Shown here: positions 45,125 to 53,700 of the stretch, in pieces
How positions within the stretch are numbered: position 1 is the first letter of the stretch
Layout of the letters: each line of letters opens with the position of its first letter
Assembly: GCF_013364275.1 (NCBI RefSeq)
Contig: NZ_CP054932.1
Span: forward strand, 8,246,001 to 8,310,000
Source of the DNA: Actinomadura sp. NAK00032
GTDB lineage: Bacteria > Actinomycetota > Actinomycetes > Streptosporangiales > Streptosporangiaceae
DNA: 64,000 bases
Direction of reading: 5' to 3'
The notes under the pieces: generated by a model
Told to the model about the DNA's origin: nothing
What the model saw: the letters and a program-made list of their open reading frames with translations, nothing else
The model's database searches: none
Made by a program: the position numbers and the translations under genes

Positions 45125-46363
45125 ATGCTGACCGGTCGCAGGTACCGCCTCGGCCTCACATCTGAACAGGCCGAGATGGTGGAGGAGTTCGGCGGCATCT
45201 GCCGGTCGGTGTGGAACACCGCCCTGGAGCAGCGTCGCGAGTACCGGCGTCGCGGGGCGTGGATGAACTACGTCCCGCAGGCCGCCGAACTCGCCGACGC
45301 CAAGCGCGAGCACGAGTGGCTGCGCGCCGCCCCCTCGCACGTTCTCCAGCAGACGCTGAAGGACCTGGACAAGGCGTGCCGGACCCATGGCACGTTCAAG
45401 GTCCGCTGGCGCTCCAAGGCCCGCTGGAACCCCTCGTTCAGGTTTCCCGCCGGGAACCTCATCACAGTGGAGCGGCTGAACCGCAGGTGGGGCCGCGCGA
45501 AGCTGCCCAAGCTCGGCTGGGTCGCCTTCCGCTGGACCCGTCCCCTCGGCGGGGAGATCCGCTCGGCCACCGTCTCCCGCAAGACCGGGCACTGGTACAT
45601 CTCCTTCCTTGTCGAAGACGGCGTTGTCACCCCCGGGCACCACGCGGGCACACCTGTCGGGATCGACCGGGGTGTGGTTGTCGCGGCGACCACGAGCACC
45701 GGTTGTTTCCACGACCGCGACTTCGTCACCAGTGGGGAGAAGGCCCGCTGCCGGCGTCTTCAGCGGCGTCTGGCCCGGTCGGAGAAGGGCTCGGCGAACC
45801 GTCGCAGGACCCTCGTCGCGATGAACCGCATCGTGGGCCGGATCACCGACCGACGCACCGACTTCACCGCGTGGACCGCGAACCGGCTCGCCACCCGGCA
45901 CAGCGTGGTCGTCCTGGAGGACCTGCGCACCAAGAACATGACCGCTTCGGCCAAGGGCACGCAAGCCGAGCCCGGCCGCAACGTACGCCAGAAGGCCGGA
46001 TTGAACCGGGCCATCCTCGACAAGGGCTGGCACCGTATGGAGCGGGCCATCCGCAACGCAGCACGCTGGACCGGAACCGAAGTGGTCCTGGTCAACCCCG
46101 CGTACACGTCGCAGACGTGCAACCGGTGCGGGAGCGTGGACGCCAAGAACCGCAAGAGCCAAGCGGTCTTTGTGTGCACGTCCTGCGGCCACCGGGACCA
46201 CGCCGACGTGAACGCGGCGAAGAACATCCTCAGCGCCGCAGGGCATGCGGTGCCAGCCTGTGGAGACCTCGCCGTTGGGCGGTCTGTGAAGCAGGAACCA
46301 GCGGCCCCGCGAGGGGTACCGCGCCAACTGGCTTTCGAGCCGGTCGGAATCTCCCGGCTTTAG
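45125..46363 (+). CDS. tnpB: TnpB-family RNA-guided nuclease (IS605 OrfB)
   Basis: 412 residues, complete. The RuvC-like acids are all present: Asp181 in VGIDRGVVVAAT, Glu265 in VVVLEDLRTKNM and Asp361 in HADVNAAKNI. The zinc ribbon has four Cys (CNRCG and CTSCG), and an N-terminal helical OrfB domain starts RRYRLGLTSEQAEMVEEFGG. TnpB is the ancestor of Cas12: it uses an RNA from the element's right end to cut DNA next to a short motif. Its stop codon lies inside the right-end hairpin, so the guide RNA would overlap the gene's 3' end. TnpA is broken while TnpB is intact. Confidence 0.95.
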   Translation: MLTGRRYRLGLTSEQAEMVEEFGGICRSVWNTALEQRREYRRRGAWMNYVPQAAELADAKREHEWLRAAPSHVLQQTLKDLDKACRTHGTFKVRWRSKARWNPSFRFPAGNLITVERLNRRWGRAKLPKLGWVAFRWTRPLGGEIRSATVSRKTGHWYISFLVEDGVVTPGHHAGTPVGIDRGVVVAATTSTGCFHDRDFVTSGEKARCRRLQRRLARSEKGSANRRRTLVAMNRIVGRITDRRTDFTAWTANRLATRHSVVVLEDLRTKNMTASAKGTQAEPGRNVRQKAGLNRAILDKGWHRMERAIRNAARWTGTEVVLVNPAYTSQTCNRCGSVDAKNRKSQAVFVCTSCGHRDHADVNAAKNILSAAGHAVPACGDLAVGRSVKQEPAAPRGVPRQLAFEPVGISRL

Positions 46364-46373
46364 CCGCAGGGAG
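46351..46373. repeat. Right-end hairpin of the IS element, probable omega-RNA 3' part
   Basis: CTCCC-GGCTTTAGCC-GCAGGGAG forms a stem with the tnpB stop codon in its loop region. In TnpB systems the guide RNA ends here and the next roughly 16-20 bases of flanking DNA act as guide. That flank is the region from about 46380, which leads directly into the eccC-like gene's upstream sequence. Confidence 0.65.
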
Positions 46374-46431
46374 GAAGTCAAGCCTAAGCTGACTCCGGTC
46401 GACGGTCGACCAGCGGACGTCGGAGGCTCGG

Positions 46432-49400
46432 ATGCGGATCTCGTTCACGGCGCTGACCGGCGGCGGTCCCCGCGATGTCGTCATCGACGTCGACGCGGAG
46501 GCCACCGTCGGCGGGATCGCGCAGTCGCTCGCCGCCGTCCTCGACGGCGCCCCGCCCGCCCTCACCCCGCGTTTCTCCAAGGCCGCCCTGCTCGCCAAGG
46601 ACGGGCCCGGCCCGCGCAAGGCGCTGTGGATGGACGGCCGGATGCTCGACCCGCAGGCCCTCGCCGTCAAGGAGCTGCGGGACGGCGCCGTCGTCGCGGT
46701 CGAGCAGCGCGGCGCCGCCGCCACCGTGCTCGCCGAGCCGACCGGCCTCGTCGAGGTCCGGGTCATCGGCGGCCCGGCCGCCGGGTCGGTGCACCGGCTC
46801 GGGCTCGGCACCAGCACCATCGGCTCCGGGCGCGACGTGGACGTGGTGCTGGACGACCCGTCCGTCCCGGCGCGGTCCCTGCGGCTCACGGTGGCGCGCG
46901 ACACCGTCGAGGTCGAGGCGTCCGCGATGACGATGCAGGGCGCCGCCGCGCTGGACGGCACACCGCTCGGCGCGAAGACCGCCTGGCCCGCTGACGCGCT
47001 GCTGACGGTCGGCGACAGCGTCCTCGCGCTCGCCCCGAGCGCCGCGCCCGACACCCACCTGGAGCCGCTCCCGGAGGGCGGGCTCGCGTTCAACCGGCCG
47101 CCGCGGCTGCACCCGGCCGACCGCGTGCGGACGCTGGACGTCCCGAAGCGCCCCGAACGCAACCCGCGCGAGCGGCTCCGGCTGTTCGGCGCACTGCTTT
47201 TCTCGGCGTTCGGCCTGGTCATGGCGTTCGCGCTCGGCCAGTGGTGGTGGGCGCTGTTCGCGCTGGCCTGGCCGGTGATGACGGTCGGCGAGTGGATCGG
47301 CGACCGGATGCACGGCCGCAAGTCGTACAAGAAGGCGCTGAAGGAGTACCACCTCAAATCGGGCGAGTTCGACGGCGAGCTGGAGCGGCTGCGGCGCGCG
47401 GACGAGGCCGAGCGGCGCGCCCTGCACCCCGACCCCGCCGAGGTCCTGCTCACCGCCACGGGGCCGCGCCGCCGCCTGTGGGAGCGGCGCCGCGACGACG
47501 CCGACGTCCTGCACCTGCGGATCGGCCTCGCCGACCTGCCCGCCCGGATCGAGCTGACCGGCGAGCCGCGCGCGGTGCCGATCCCGGCGGCCCGGCAGGT
47601 CCCGGTGGCGCTGCCGCTCGGCGAACTGGGCGTCGTCGGGCTGACCGGCCCCCGCTACGCCTCGCGCGCGCTGGCCCGCTGGATGGTCGCGCAGGCCGCC
47701 GTCCTGCACAGCCCTCGCGACCTCGCCATCGTCGTCCTGTCCGCCGACCAGCAGGCGGGGGACGAGTGGAACTGGGTGCGTTGGCTGCCGCACTGCGCGC
47801 CGCGCGAAGGCGAGGACTGCGTGGCCCTCGTCGGCGCCGACCCCGAGTCGGCCGCGCACCGCATCACCGAACTCGCGATCCGCGTCACCGAACGGCGCCG
47901 CGCCGCCCAGGCCGAATCATCGTTCTTCGGCCAAAACGGAACACCTCCCGTCCCGTACAACATTTTGATCGTGCTCGACGGCGCGCGCGCGTTGCGTCGT
48001 CTACCCGGCATGCCGATGCTCCTGTCACGGGGTGCCGAGTACGGCCTCTACGCCATCTGCGTGGACGACGAGGAACGCCTGCTCCCCGAAGAGTGCCAGG
48101 TGGTCGCCGCCTGGGACCCGCAGCGCCCCTCCCAGCTCCACCTACAGGGGCAAGGGCTCGAAGTGGTCGGCCCTGTGCTCGCCGACCAGGTCGCCTCGGC
48201 CTGGACAGACCGGGTGGCGCGCGCGCTGGCCCCCGTCCGGGACGTGTCCCGCGAAGACGCCGCCGACTCCATTCCGGCCGACGTACGCCTCCTCGACATC
48301 CTCGGCATGCCCGAACCCACCGCCGAGCACATCCTCCAGTCATGGGGCCGGACGGGCCGCACCACCCGCGTCCCCATCGGCCTCGGCTCAGGTCAGCCCT
48401 ACGTGATCGACCTCCGCGCCGACGGCCCCCACGGCCTCATCGCGGGAACCACAGGCGCGGGCAAGTCGGAACTGCTGCAGACCCTCATCGCGTCCCTCGC
48501 CGTGGCGAACCGCCCGGACGAGATGACGTTCGTCCTCATCGACTACAAGGGCGGCGCCGCGTTCAAGGACTGCGCCCGCCTCCCCCACACCGTCGGCATG
48601 GTCACCGACCTCGACGGCCACGCCACCGAGCGCGCCCTCGAATCCCTCGCCGCCGAACTCCGCCGCCGCGAGGAGATCCTCCTCGACGCGGGCGCCAAGG
48701 ACGTCGACGACTACAACGACCTGCGCACCGCCGACCCCGGCCTGCCCGCCATGCCGCGCCTCGTCCTCGTCATCGACGAGTTCGCCGCCATGGTCACCGA
48801 GCTGCCCGACTTCGTCACCGGCCTCGTCGACATCGGCCGCCGCGGCCGGTCGCTCGGCGTCCACCTCATCCTCGCCACCCAGCGCCCCGCCGGGGTCGTC
48901 ACCGCCGACATCCGCGCCAACACCAACCTGCGCATCGCCCTGCGCGTCACCGACCCGGACGAATCGACCGACGTCCTCGACTCGCCCGACGCCGCGCAGA
49001 TCTCCAAGTCGACCCCGGGCCGCTGCTACGTCCGCTCTGGCGTGTCGGCGCCGCAGGCCGTCCAGTCCGCGCGGATCGGCGGCCGCCGCCCCGGCGCCGC
49101 AGGCCCCGGCACCACCGTCCTCGCCCTGCCCTGGCAGGGCCTCGGCCACCCGCTGCCCGCGCCCCGCGAGGCCGCCGACGACACCACCCTCGCCACCGAC
49201 CTCGGCGTCCTCGTCCAGGCCGTCGACGAGGCCGCCCGCCGCGCCGGCATCGCCCGCCAGCCGTCCCCGTGGCTGACTCCGCTGCCGGAGATGATCAGGC
49301 TGACGCCCCGCACCGCCGCGGGCGGCTCCGTCGTGGACGTCCCGCCGATCCGGTTCGGCATCACCGACCTGCCCGCCGTCCAGTCCCGCGAGGAACTGGC

Positions 49401-50880
49401 CCTCGACCTCACCGCCGGCGGCCACCTGTACCTCGCCGGATCCGCCCAGTCGGGCCGCTCCACCGCACTGCGCACGATCGCCGGGTCCCTCGCCTCGTCC
49501 TGCTCCCCCTACGACGCCCACCTGTACGCGATCGACTGCGGCGCCAACGCGCTCCTGCCCCTCGTCTCCCTGCCGCACTGCGGCGCCGTCGTCACCCGCG
49601 ACCAGCTCGACCGCTGCGAGCGCCTCCTCACCGCCCTCACCGCCGAGGTCGCCCGCCGCCAGCAGCTCCTCGCCGAAGCCGGCTTCGCCTCCCTCGCCGA
49701 GCAGCGCGCCGCCGTCGCCGCCACCGACCGCCTCCCCTGGATGGTGCTGCTCCTGGACCGCTGGGAGGGCTTCCTCGGCGCGTTCGAGCACTACGACTAC
49801 GGCCGCCTGGTCGACCAGGCCATCCGCCTCCTGCGCGAGGGCGCCGCCGTCGGCCTCCGCGCCGTCTTCACCGGCGACCGCTCCGGCCTCGGCGGCCAGA
49901 TCTCCACCGTCTTCGACCGCCGCCTCCTGCTGCGCATGGCCGACCCGAACGACTACGGCTACGGCGGCCTCCAGGACCGCCAGATCCCCGCCGCCATGCC
50001 GCCCGGCCGCGCCCTCGAACCCACCGCCCCGAACGCGCCCCCGCGCGAATCCCAGATCTGCCTCCTCGGGGACGACCCGTCCGGCACCGCCCAGGTGGCC
50101 GTCCTCCAGGAGATCGCCCGCACCTGCGTCTCCCGCTACGGCCGCCTCCCCCGCCGCCGTCGCCCCCTCCACGTGGACGAACTGCCCGTCCGCGTCACCT
50201 ACCGCGAGGCCATGTCCCTCGACCCGGAGTTCACCGCGCCCTCACCCCTGTGGGCCCTGGTCGGCGTGGGTGGCGACACCCTCGCCCCGGTCGGCGTCGA
50301 CCTCCTCAACGAGGGCCCCGGCTTCGCCGTCGCCGGCCCGCCCCGCTCGGGCCGCTCCACCACCCTCCGCACGATCGTCCACTCGCTCCTCGACCCGGCC
50401 GTGGGCGGCGGCCTCGTCCCCGTCGTCCTGCTGACCCCCCGCCGCTCCCCGCTCCGCGCCCTGGCGGACCGCCCCGGCGTCCTCGGCGTCCTCACCGCCG
50501 ACTCCGACCCCGACGACCTGTCGGACGCCATCGGCGACGAGCACCGCTACGCCGTCATCGTCGACGACGCCGAACTCCTCGACGAAACCGACCTGGACGA
50601 CGCCCTCCGCGACGTCCTCCGCACCGCCCGCGACGGCGAGCACGCCGTCATCATCGGCGGCACCACGGCCGACCTGGGCCGCGGCTACCGAGGCTTCCTC
50701 TCCGACACCCGCCGCTCCCGCTCCGGCGTCCTGCTGTCGATCGACTCCCCCGACGACGGCGACCTCTTCGGCCTACGCCTCCCCCGCAACGCCCCTCTTG
50801 GCGGCCCCACCGGCCGAGGCCTCTTCGTGGCCACCGGCACAACAACCCAAATCCAAGTAGCCCTCCCCCCAACCGACTAA
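46432..50880 (+). CDS. FHA-FtsK/SpoIIIE ATPase, type VII secretion EccC/EssC type
   Basis: 1482 residues. N-terminal ubiquitin-like part, an FHA domain at about 105-185 (RLGLGTSTIGSGRDVDVVLD, then DPSVPARSLRLTV), and two membrane helices at about 243-282 (LLFSAFGLVMAFALGQWWWA and LFALAWPVMTVGEWIGDRM). Three FtsK-like ATPase domains follow. The first has an intact Walker A at about residue 672 (AGTTGAGKSELLQ) and Walker B LVLVIDEFAAM. The second (GSAQSGRST, about 1002) and third (GPPRSGRST, about 1301) have Arg in place of the Walker Lys. The FHA plus three ATPase layout is EssC-like. ATG after GGAGG. No EccB, EccD, EccE or mycosin gene is next to it. Confidence 0.93.
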   Translation: MRISFTALTGGGPRDVVIDVDAEATVGGIAQSLAAVLDGAPPALTPRFSKAALLAKDGPGPRKALWMDGRMLDPQALAVKELRDGAVVAVEQRGAAATVLAEPTGLVEVRVIGGPAAGSVHRLGLGTSTIGSGRDVDVVLDDPSVPARSLRLTVARDTVEVEASAMTMQGAAALDGTPLGAKTAWPADALLTVGDSVLALAPSAAPDTHLEPLPEGGLAFNRPPRLHPADRVRTLDVPKRPERNPRERLRLFGALLFSAFGLVMAFALGQWWWALFALAWPVMTVGEWIGDRMHGRKSYKKALKEYHLKSGEFDGELERLRRADEAERRALHPDPAEVLLTATGPRRRLWERRRDDADVLHLRIGLADLPARIELTGEPRAVPIPAARQVPVALPLGELGVVGLTGPRYASRALARWMVAQAAVLHSPRDLAIVVLSADQQAGDEWNWVRWLPHCAPREGEDCVALVGADPESAAHRITELAIRVTERRRAAQAESSFFGQNGTPPVPYNILIVLDGARALRRLPGMPMLLSRGAEYGLYAICVDDEERLLPEECQVVAAWDPQRPSQLHLQGQGLEVVGPVLADQVASAWTDRVARALAPVRDVSREDAADSIPADVRLLDILGMPEPTAEHILQSWGRTGRTTRVPIGLGSGQPYVIDLRADGPHGLIAGTTGAGKSELLQTLIASLAVANRPDEMTFVLIDYKGGAAFKDCARLPHTVGMVTDLDGHATERALESLAAELRRREEILLDAGAKDVDDYNDLRTADPGLPAMPRLVLVIDEFAAMVTELPDFVTGLVDIGRRGRSLGVHLILATQRPAGVVTADIRANTNLRIALRVTDPDESTDVLDSPDAAQISKSTPGRCYVRSGVSAPQAVQSARIGGRRPGAAGPGTTVLALPWQGLGHPLPAPREAADDTTLATDLGVLVQAVDEAARRAGIARQPSPWLTPLPEMIRLTPRTAAGGSVVDVPPIRFGITDLPAVQSREELALDLTAGGHLYLAGSAQSGRSTALRTIAGSLASSCSPYDAHLYAIDCGANALLPLVSLPHCGAVVTRDQLDRCERLLTALTAEVARRQQLLAEAGFASLAEQRAAVAATDRLPWMVLLLDRWEGFLGAFEHYDYGRLVDQAIRLLREGAAVGLRAVFTGDRSGLGGQISTVFDRRLLLRMADPNDYGYGGLQDRQIPAAMPPGRALEPTAPNAPPRESQICLLGDDPSGTAQVAVLQEIARTCVSRYGRLPRRRRPLHVDELPVRVTYREAMSLDPEFTAPSPLWALVGVGGDTLAPVGVDLLNEGPGFAVAGPPRSGRSTTLRTIVHSLLDPAVGGGLVPVVLLTPRRSPLRALADRPGVLGVLTADSDPDDLSDAIGDEHRYAVIVDDAELLDETDLDDALRDVLRTARDGEHAVIIGGTTADLGRGYRGFLSDTRRSRSGVLLSIDSPDDGDLFGLRLPRNAPLGGPTGRGLFVATGTTTQIQVALPPTD

Positions 50881-51048
50881 CCCACCCGAGATGGAGCCAT
50901 TCACCGAGGGCTGTGATCTGGGCGGCGCACTCCACCGCATGCCGGCCGCGACAGTCATCCGGGCCGAAGAGGGTGGCCGGCACTTCCGCCGGGCGGGATC
51001 GATCACGCGCTCTCGACTCATCGGTCGTTCCAGAGCACACTTGGCGGC

Positions 51049-51534
51049 ATGTGGCGCCGCATCTGGAGCAGAAAGTGGCCAGCCTGGGCGATCACCTTGC
51101 TATTCCTGTGCGGAACGTTGCTGGCCATGAGCGCTGCGAGCGCCCTGTCCAAGGGACGCGAGCAGCGCGATCACGCCGTCCGGGCCGAAGCGACGGTGAT
51201 CAAGGTCAACCGGCTGGCGTCCACGTCATGGGACCTGCAACTCGGTACGCCGAGCGCGCTCACCGTACGACATGTCGAGGCCTTCCAGCACGATCCGCGC
51301 GTCGGGGATCGCATCGTGGTCTACTTCTCCGCCATTCACCCCACTGACCCGGGCATGGTCACCGACGCCCGCCTCGGCCCACCGGGCAGGCACCTGATCG
51401 CACGCGCGAAGATCGCGGGAATCTTGGCACTCGTTCTTCTCGGGCTCGCCATCTTCGGGCTCACCCGCCGCCGCGACTCCACTCCCATCGCCGAAGATAT
51501 GAGCGCGGTCAGGGAAATGGGCGGTCTCACCTGA
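51049..51534 (+). CDS. Membrane protein, DUF3592-like
   Basis: 161 residues. Two membrane helices: WAITLLFLCGTLLAMSAASA (about 12-31) and ILALVLLGLAIFGLT (about 125-139). The segment between, about 90 residues, has beta strands AEATVIKVNRL and VGDRIVVYFSAIHPTDPGM, typical of DUF3592-like extracytoplasmic domains. A short basic C-terminal tail follows. Function unknown. About 170 bp after the FtsK-like gene in the same direction; not clearly co-transcribed. Confidence 0.75.
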   Translation: MWRRIWSRKWPAWAITLLFLCGTLLAMSAASALSKGREQRDHAVRAEATVIKVNRLASTSWDLQLGTPSALTVRHVEAFQHDPRVGDRIVVYFSAIHPTDPGMVTDARLGPPGRHLIARAKIAGILALVLLGLAIFGLTRRRDSTPIAEDMSAVREMGGLT

Positions 51535-51642
51535 GACAGTCGGCCCAGAGAGCGGAGCGACGCGAACGTCGCCACCCGTCATCTCCTCCACCAGTCGGCC
51601 GATCTTGAAGCGCGCCGCACACTCCAAGATCGGCCAACCCCC

Positions 51643-51837
51643 TCAGGGCCGGTCGAGCAGTCCTGCCTGGATGCGGTGAAGAAGACGTCCGAAGTGGTCA
51701 CCGCTCACGCTCAGCCGCCCACCATCGGGATCCTTGGAATCCCGCATGGCGACACCACCGGTCAACCCGGCCACCTCGACGCACACCTCGTCGGTGGAAC
51801 TGCCGCTGAACGAGCTCTTACGCCAACCCGCCTTCAC
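51643..51837 (-). CDS. DUF397 domain protein (second of a tandem pair)
   Basis: 64 residues. KAGWRKSSFSGSSTDEVCVEVA is the DUF397 start and VAMRDSKDPDGGRLSVSGDH the middle; the C terminus LLHRIQAGLLDRP matches its neighbour. The GTG at 51837 has GGAGGGG upstream; an in-frame TTG (51849) is an alternative. It is a paralogue of the DUF397 gene 46 bp upstream and probably arose by duplication. Part of the XRE-DUF397-DUF397 operon. Confidence 0.9.
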   Translation of the reverse strand: MKAGWRKSSFSGSSTDEVCVEVAGLTGGVAMRDSKDPDGGRLSVSGDHFGRLLHRIQAGLLDRP

Positions 51838-51883
51838 ACGCCCCTCCAAGAACTCAGCGACACAGGCTCAAGACGCGTCCTCG

Positions 51884-52078
51884 CTAGGGACGGTCGAGAA
51901 CACCCAGCTTGACCTTTCTCACCAACGACGCGAACCCCACACCGCTCAGTTCGAGGCGCGCACCGTCCGCGTCCCTGGAGTCCCTGATCCCAACACCACC
52001 GGCAAGCTCGCCGACCTCGACACACATCTCATCGTTCGAGCTGCCGCTGTACGAGCTCTTACGCCACTTGACCGCCAT
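51884..52078 (-). CDS. DUF397 domain protein (first of a tandem pair)
   Basis: 64 residues. AVKWRKSSYSGSSNDEMCVE is the DUF397 start, then VGIRDSRDADGARLELSGVG, and it ends VRKVKLGVLDRP. Its ATG overlaps the stop of the XRE-DUF5753 gene (TGATG), so the pair is translationally coupled. Sequence identity to its downstream neighbour is clear over the whole length. Confidence 0.92.
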   Translation of the reverse strand: MAVKWRKSSYSGSSNDEMCVEVGELAGGVGIRDSRDADGARLELSGVGFASLVRKVKLGVLDRP

Positions 52079-52887
52079 CAGAAACCCTCCATGAGCTGCT
52101 TGATCAGGGCACGGGATTCACCCTCGGACGAGGCTTTTGCCCCGATCAACTCGAAATCTACGGCCATCTCCCGCACTTCGGAAGCATCCTGGGCCAACCT
52201 GCCGCCACGGAAAGCACCGATGTAAGCAACGTCCTTGCGTTCCAGGCTCATGATCTGGAACGGGCCGTTCAGTCCGAAGTGCCATCCCGCAGAGCGAGCG
52301 ATGACCCGGATGCTCACGCTTGGACGCTCCCCCAACTCCAACAACCGCCGGAGTTGAGCCTTCATCACATGAGCGCCGCCAGTCGGACGGTCCAGGGCAT
52401 CCTGATCGAGGAGCACCATGATCAGCGGATGGTCTTCCCGCCCGATGATCAGCTCCTGTCGCACCATGCGATCCATCAGCGCCTTATCGAGGTCCGCAAC
52501 GCGAGCCATCGACAAGACCGCGCGGGCGTAGTCCTCGCTTTGCAGGGGAACGGGGATCGTCTGCCCCTGATAGATCCGCAGGATCCTGGCCCTCACCTCG
52601 TACTCGACGCTCTGACGGAACCAATCCGGGTTGTGCAGCGACCGCGCGAAGAACAGCAACCGCTCGAAGTGCCCGCCCGTGTCCCATGCCTCGTCGAGGG
52701 CCTTCGCCTGCTTCATGTCGATGCAGGCACGCCCCGCCTCCAGGTTCGCAACATGGGAGCGGACGCAATTGATGATCTCACCGACCTGGGTGCCCGTGAG
52801 CCCTCGCTTCTGACGATAAAACCGCAGGTCATAGGCCAACCAGTCGTACAGCGAGGACGCGGGGTCGATCTCGTTGGCGGCACTCAT
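52078..52887 (-). CDS. XRE-family helix-turn-helix regulator with DUF5753
   Basis: 269 residues. The HTH (about 17-70) reads WLAYDLRFYRQKRGLTGTQV then GEIINCVRSHVANLEAGRAC. The DUF5753 domain starts around VEYEVRARILRIYQGQTIPV and includes VPLQSEDYARAVLSMA, ALDRPTGGAHVMKAQLRRLL and IRVIARSAGWHFGLNGPFQI. ATG at 52887 has GGGAG six bases upstream; an extra ATG two codons earlier is possible. Coupled to the DUF397 genes and divergent from an ATP-binding protein gene, repeating the gene set seen at 0.3-2.3 kb. Confidence 0.92.
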   Translation of the reverse strand: MSAANEIDPASSLYDWLAYDLRFYRQKRGLTGTQVGEIINCVRSHVANLEAGRACIDMKQAKALDEAWDTGGHFERLLFFARSLHNPDWFRQSVEYEVRARILRIYQGQTIPVPLQSEDYARAVLSMARVADLDKALMDRMVRQELIIGREDHPLIMVLLDQDALDRPTGGAHVMKAQLRRLLELGERPSVSIRVIARSAGWHFGLNGPFQIMSLERKDVAYIGAFRGGRLAQDASEVREMAVDFELIGAKASSEGESRALIKQLMEGF

Positions 52888-52995
52888 CAGCATCTCCCGG
52901 GGGTTGAGATGTTTCTGAATACACACCAGTCTAGCCACCCTGCGTGACCCTGGAGGCACGAACCGTGATCCTGTCCAGGAAGGAGTGGGCTACCG

Positions 52996-53421
52996 ATGAT
53001 GAGCACACCGGACTGCCTGCTGATCCCCATGCTGGCATCGAAGGCCGCGTCCGGCCTCGCGCGCACGCTTACGAAAACGCGCCTGCACAATTGGGGCTAC
53101 ATGCATATTTCGGACGATGCATTCCTCATCGCCTCGGAACTGATCGCCAACGCCGTGACGGCCACGCCCGGCAAGGAGATCCGCTTCCAGTTCAGCCGTG
53201 ACATCGACGGCATCCTCATCGCGGTCTGGGACGCCAGCCCCGAACTGCCCCGAGCCAGCCCGATGGCCGAACTGACCCTCGACACCCTCGACCTCTCCAA
53301 GGAGCACTGGGACGACAACGGCGGCCGGGGTCTCCCGATCGTCGCCGCTCTCGCCGCCTCATGCGGCCACACCCCTGATCCGTCCGGCGGCAAATGGGTC
53401 TGGGCCCGCCTCAAGCCCTGA
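52996..53421 (+). CDS. ATP-binding protein, anti-sigma (RsbW-like) HATPase
   Basis: 141 residues of the GHKL ATPase fold. N box LIASELIANAVTATPG (about 44-59), G1-like IAVWDASPELP, and G2-like DDNGGRGLPIVAALAASCGH (about 107-126). C-terminal KWVWARLKP strand. Two adjacent ATG codons (52996 and 52999), with AGGAAGGAG upstream. Divergent from the XRE-DUF5753/DUF397 operon. A typical third member of that actinomycete trio; may phosphorylate an anti-sigma antagonist, with target unknown. Confidence 0.9.
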   Translation: MMSTPDCLLIPMLASKAASGLARTLTKTRLHNWGYMHISDDAFLIASELIANAVTATPGKEIRFQFSRDIDGILIAVWDASPELPRASPMAELTLDTLDLSKEHWDDNGGRGLPIVAALAASCGHTPDPSGGKWVWARLKP

Positions 53422-53490
53422 GCTCACCGGCTCGTCGACGAGTGCGGCCGTTGCGGCCGCTGATCAGCGCCAGCGGTACTGCCGGTCGAC

Positions 53491-53700
53491 ACCGCACACC
53501 GGATCCGCCGCTCGAACTCGGCCGCACCTAAGGCAGGACCCCTGCTCATGACGGTCTCGGCGTGCACTTGTGGAGTTCCCCGAACCGCTTCTGCGCGATC
53601 CGCATGAAGTCGAACATGTCCTGCACCGCATCCCGCCCACGCGCCACCCGTGCGAAGTCGATACTGATCCACACTTCCTTGTGCCCGCACCTGAACAACG
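53491..53700. repeat. Direct repeat copy B: 3' part of lipoprotein gene and flank
   Basis: About 210 bp at 53491-53700 matches 54345-54554 at an offset of 854 bp, covering the last 50 codons and the downstream flank. Conservation past the stop shows DNA-level tandem duplication, not only protein constraint. Confidence 0.8.

Larger units (their letters stand above)
44735..46383 (+). mobile_element. IS200/IS605-family insertion sequence (tnpA broken, tnpB intact)
   Basis: About 1.65 kb. The left end has an imperfect hairpin (44740-44762) and the right end another (46351-46373), as expected of IS605-type subterminal structures. Between them are a degenerate Y1 transposase and an intact TnpB. 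No terminal inverted repeats or target duplications are expected in this family, so the exact ends are approximate. It sits between the oxidoreductase gene and the eccC-like ATPase gene. Confidence 0.85.

Noticed and set aside
47241..51347. 1368-codon plus-strand frame inside the FtsK-like gene
   Set aside because: It is an alternate frame of the real ATPase gene, highly Arg/Pro-rich and lacking any domain.
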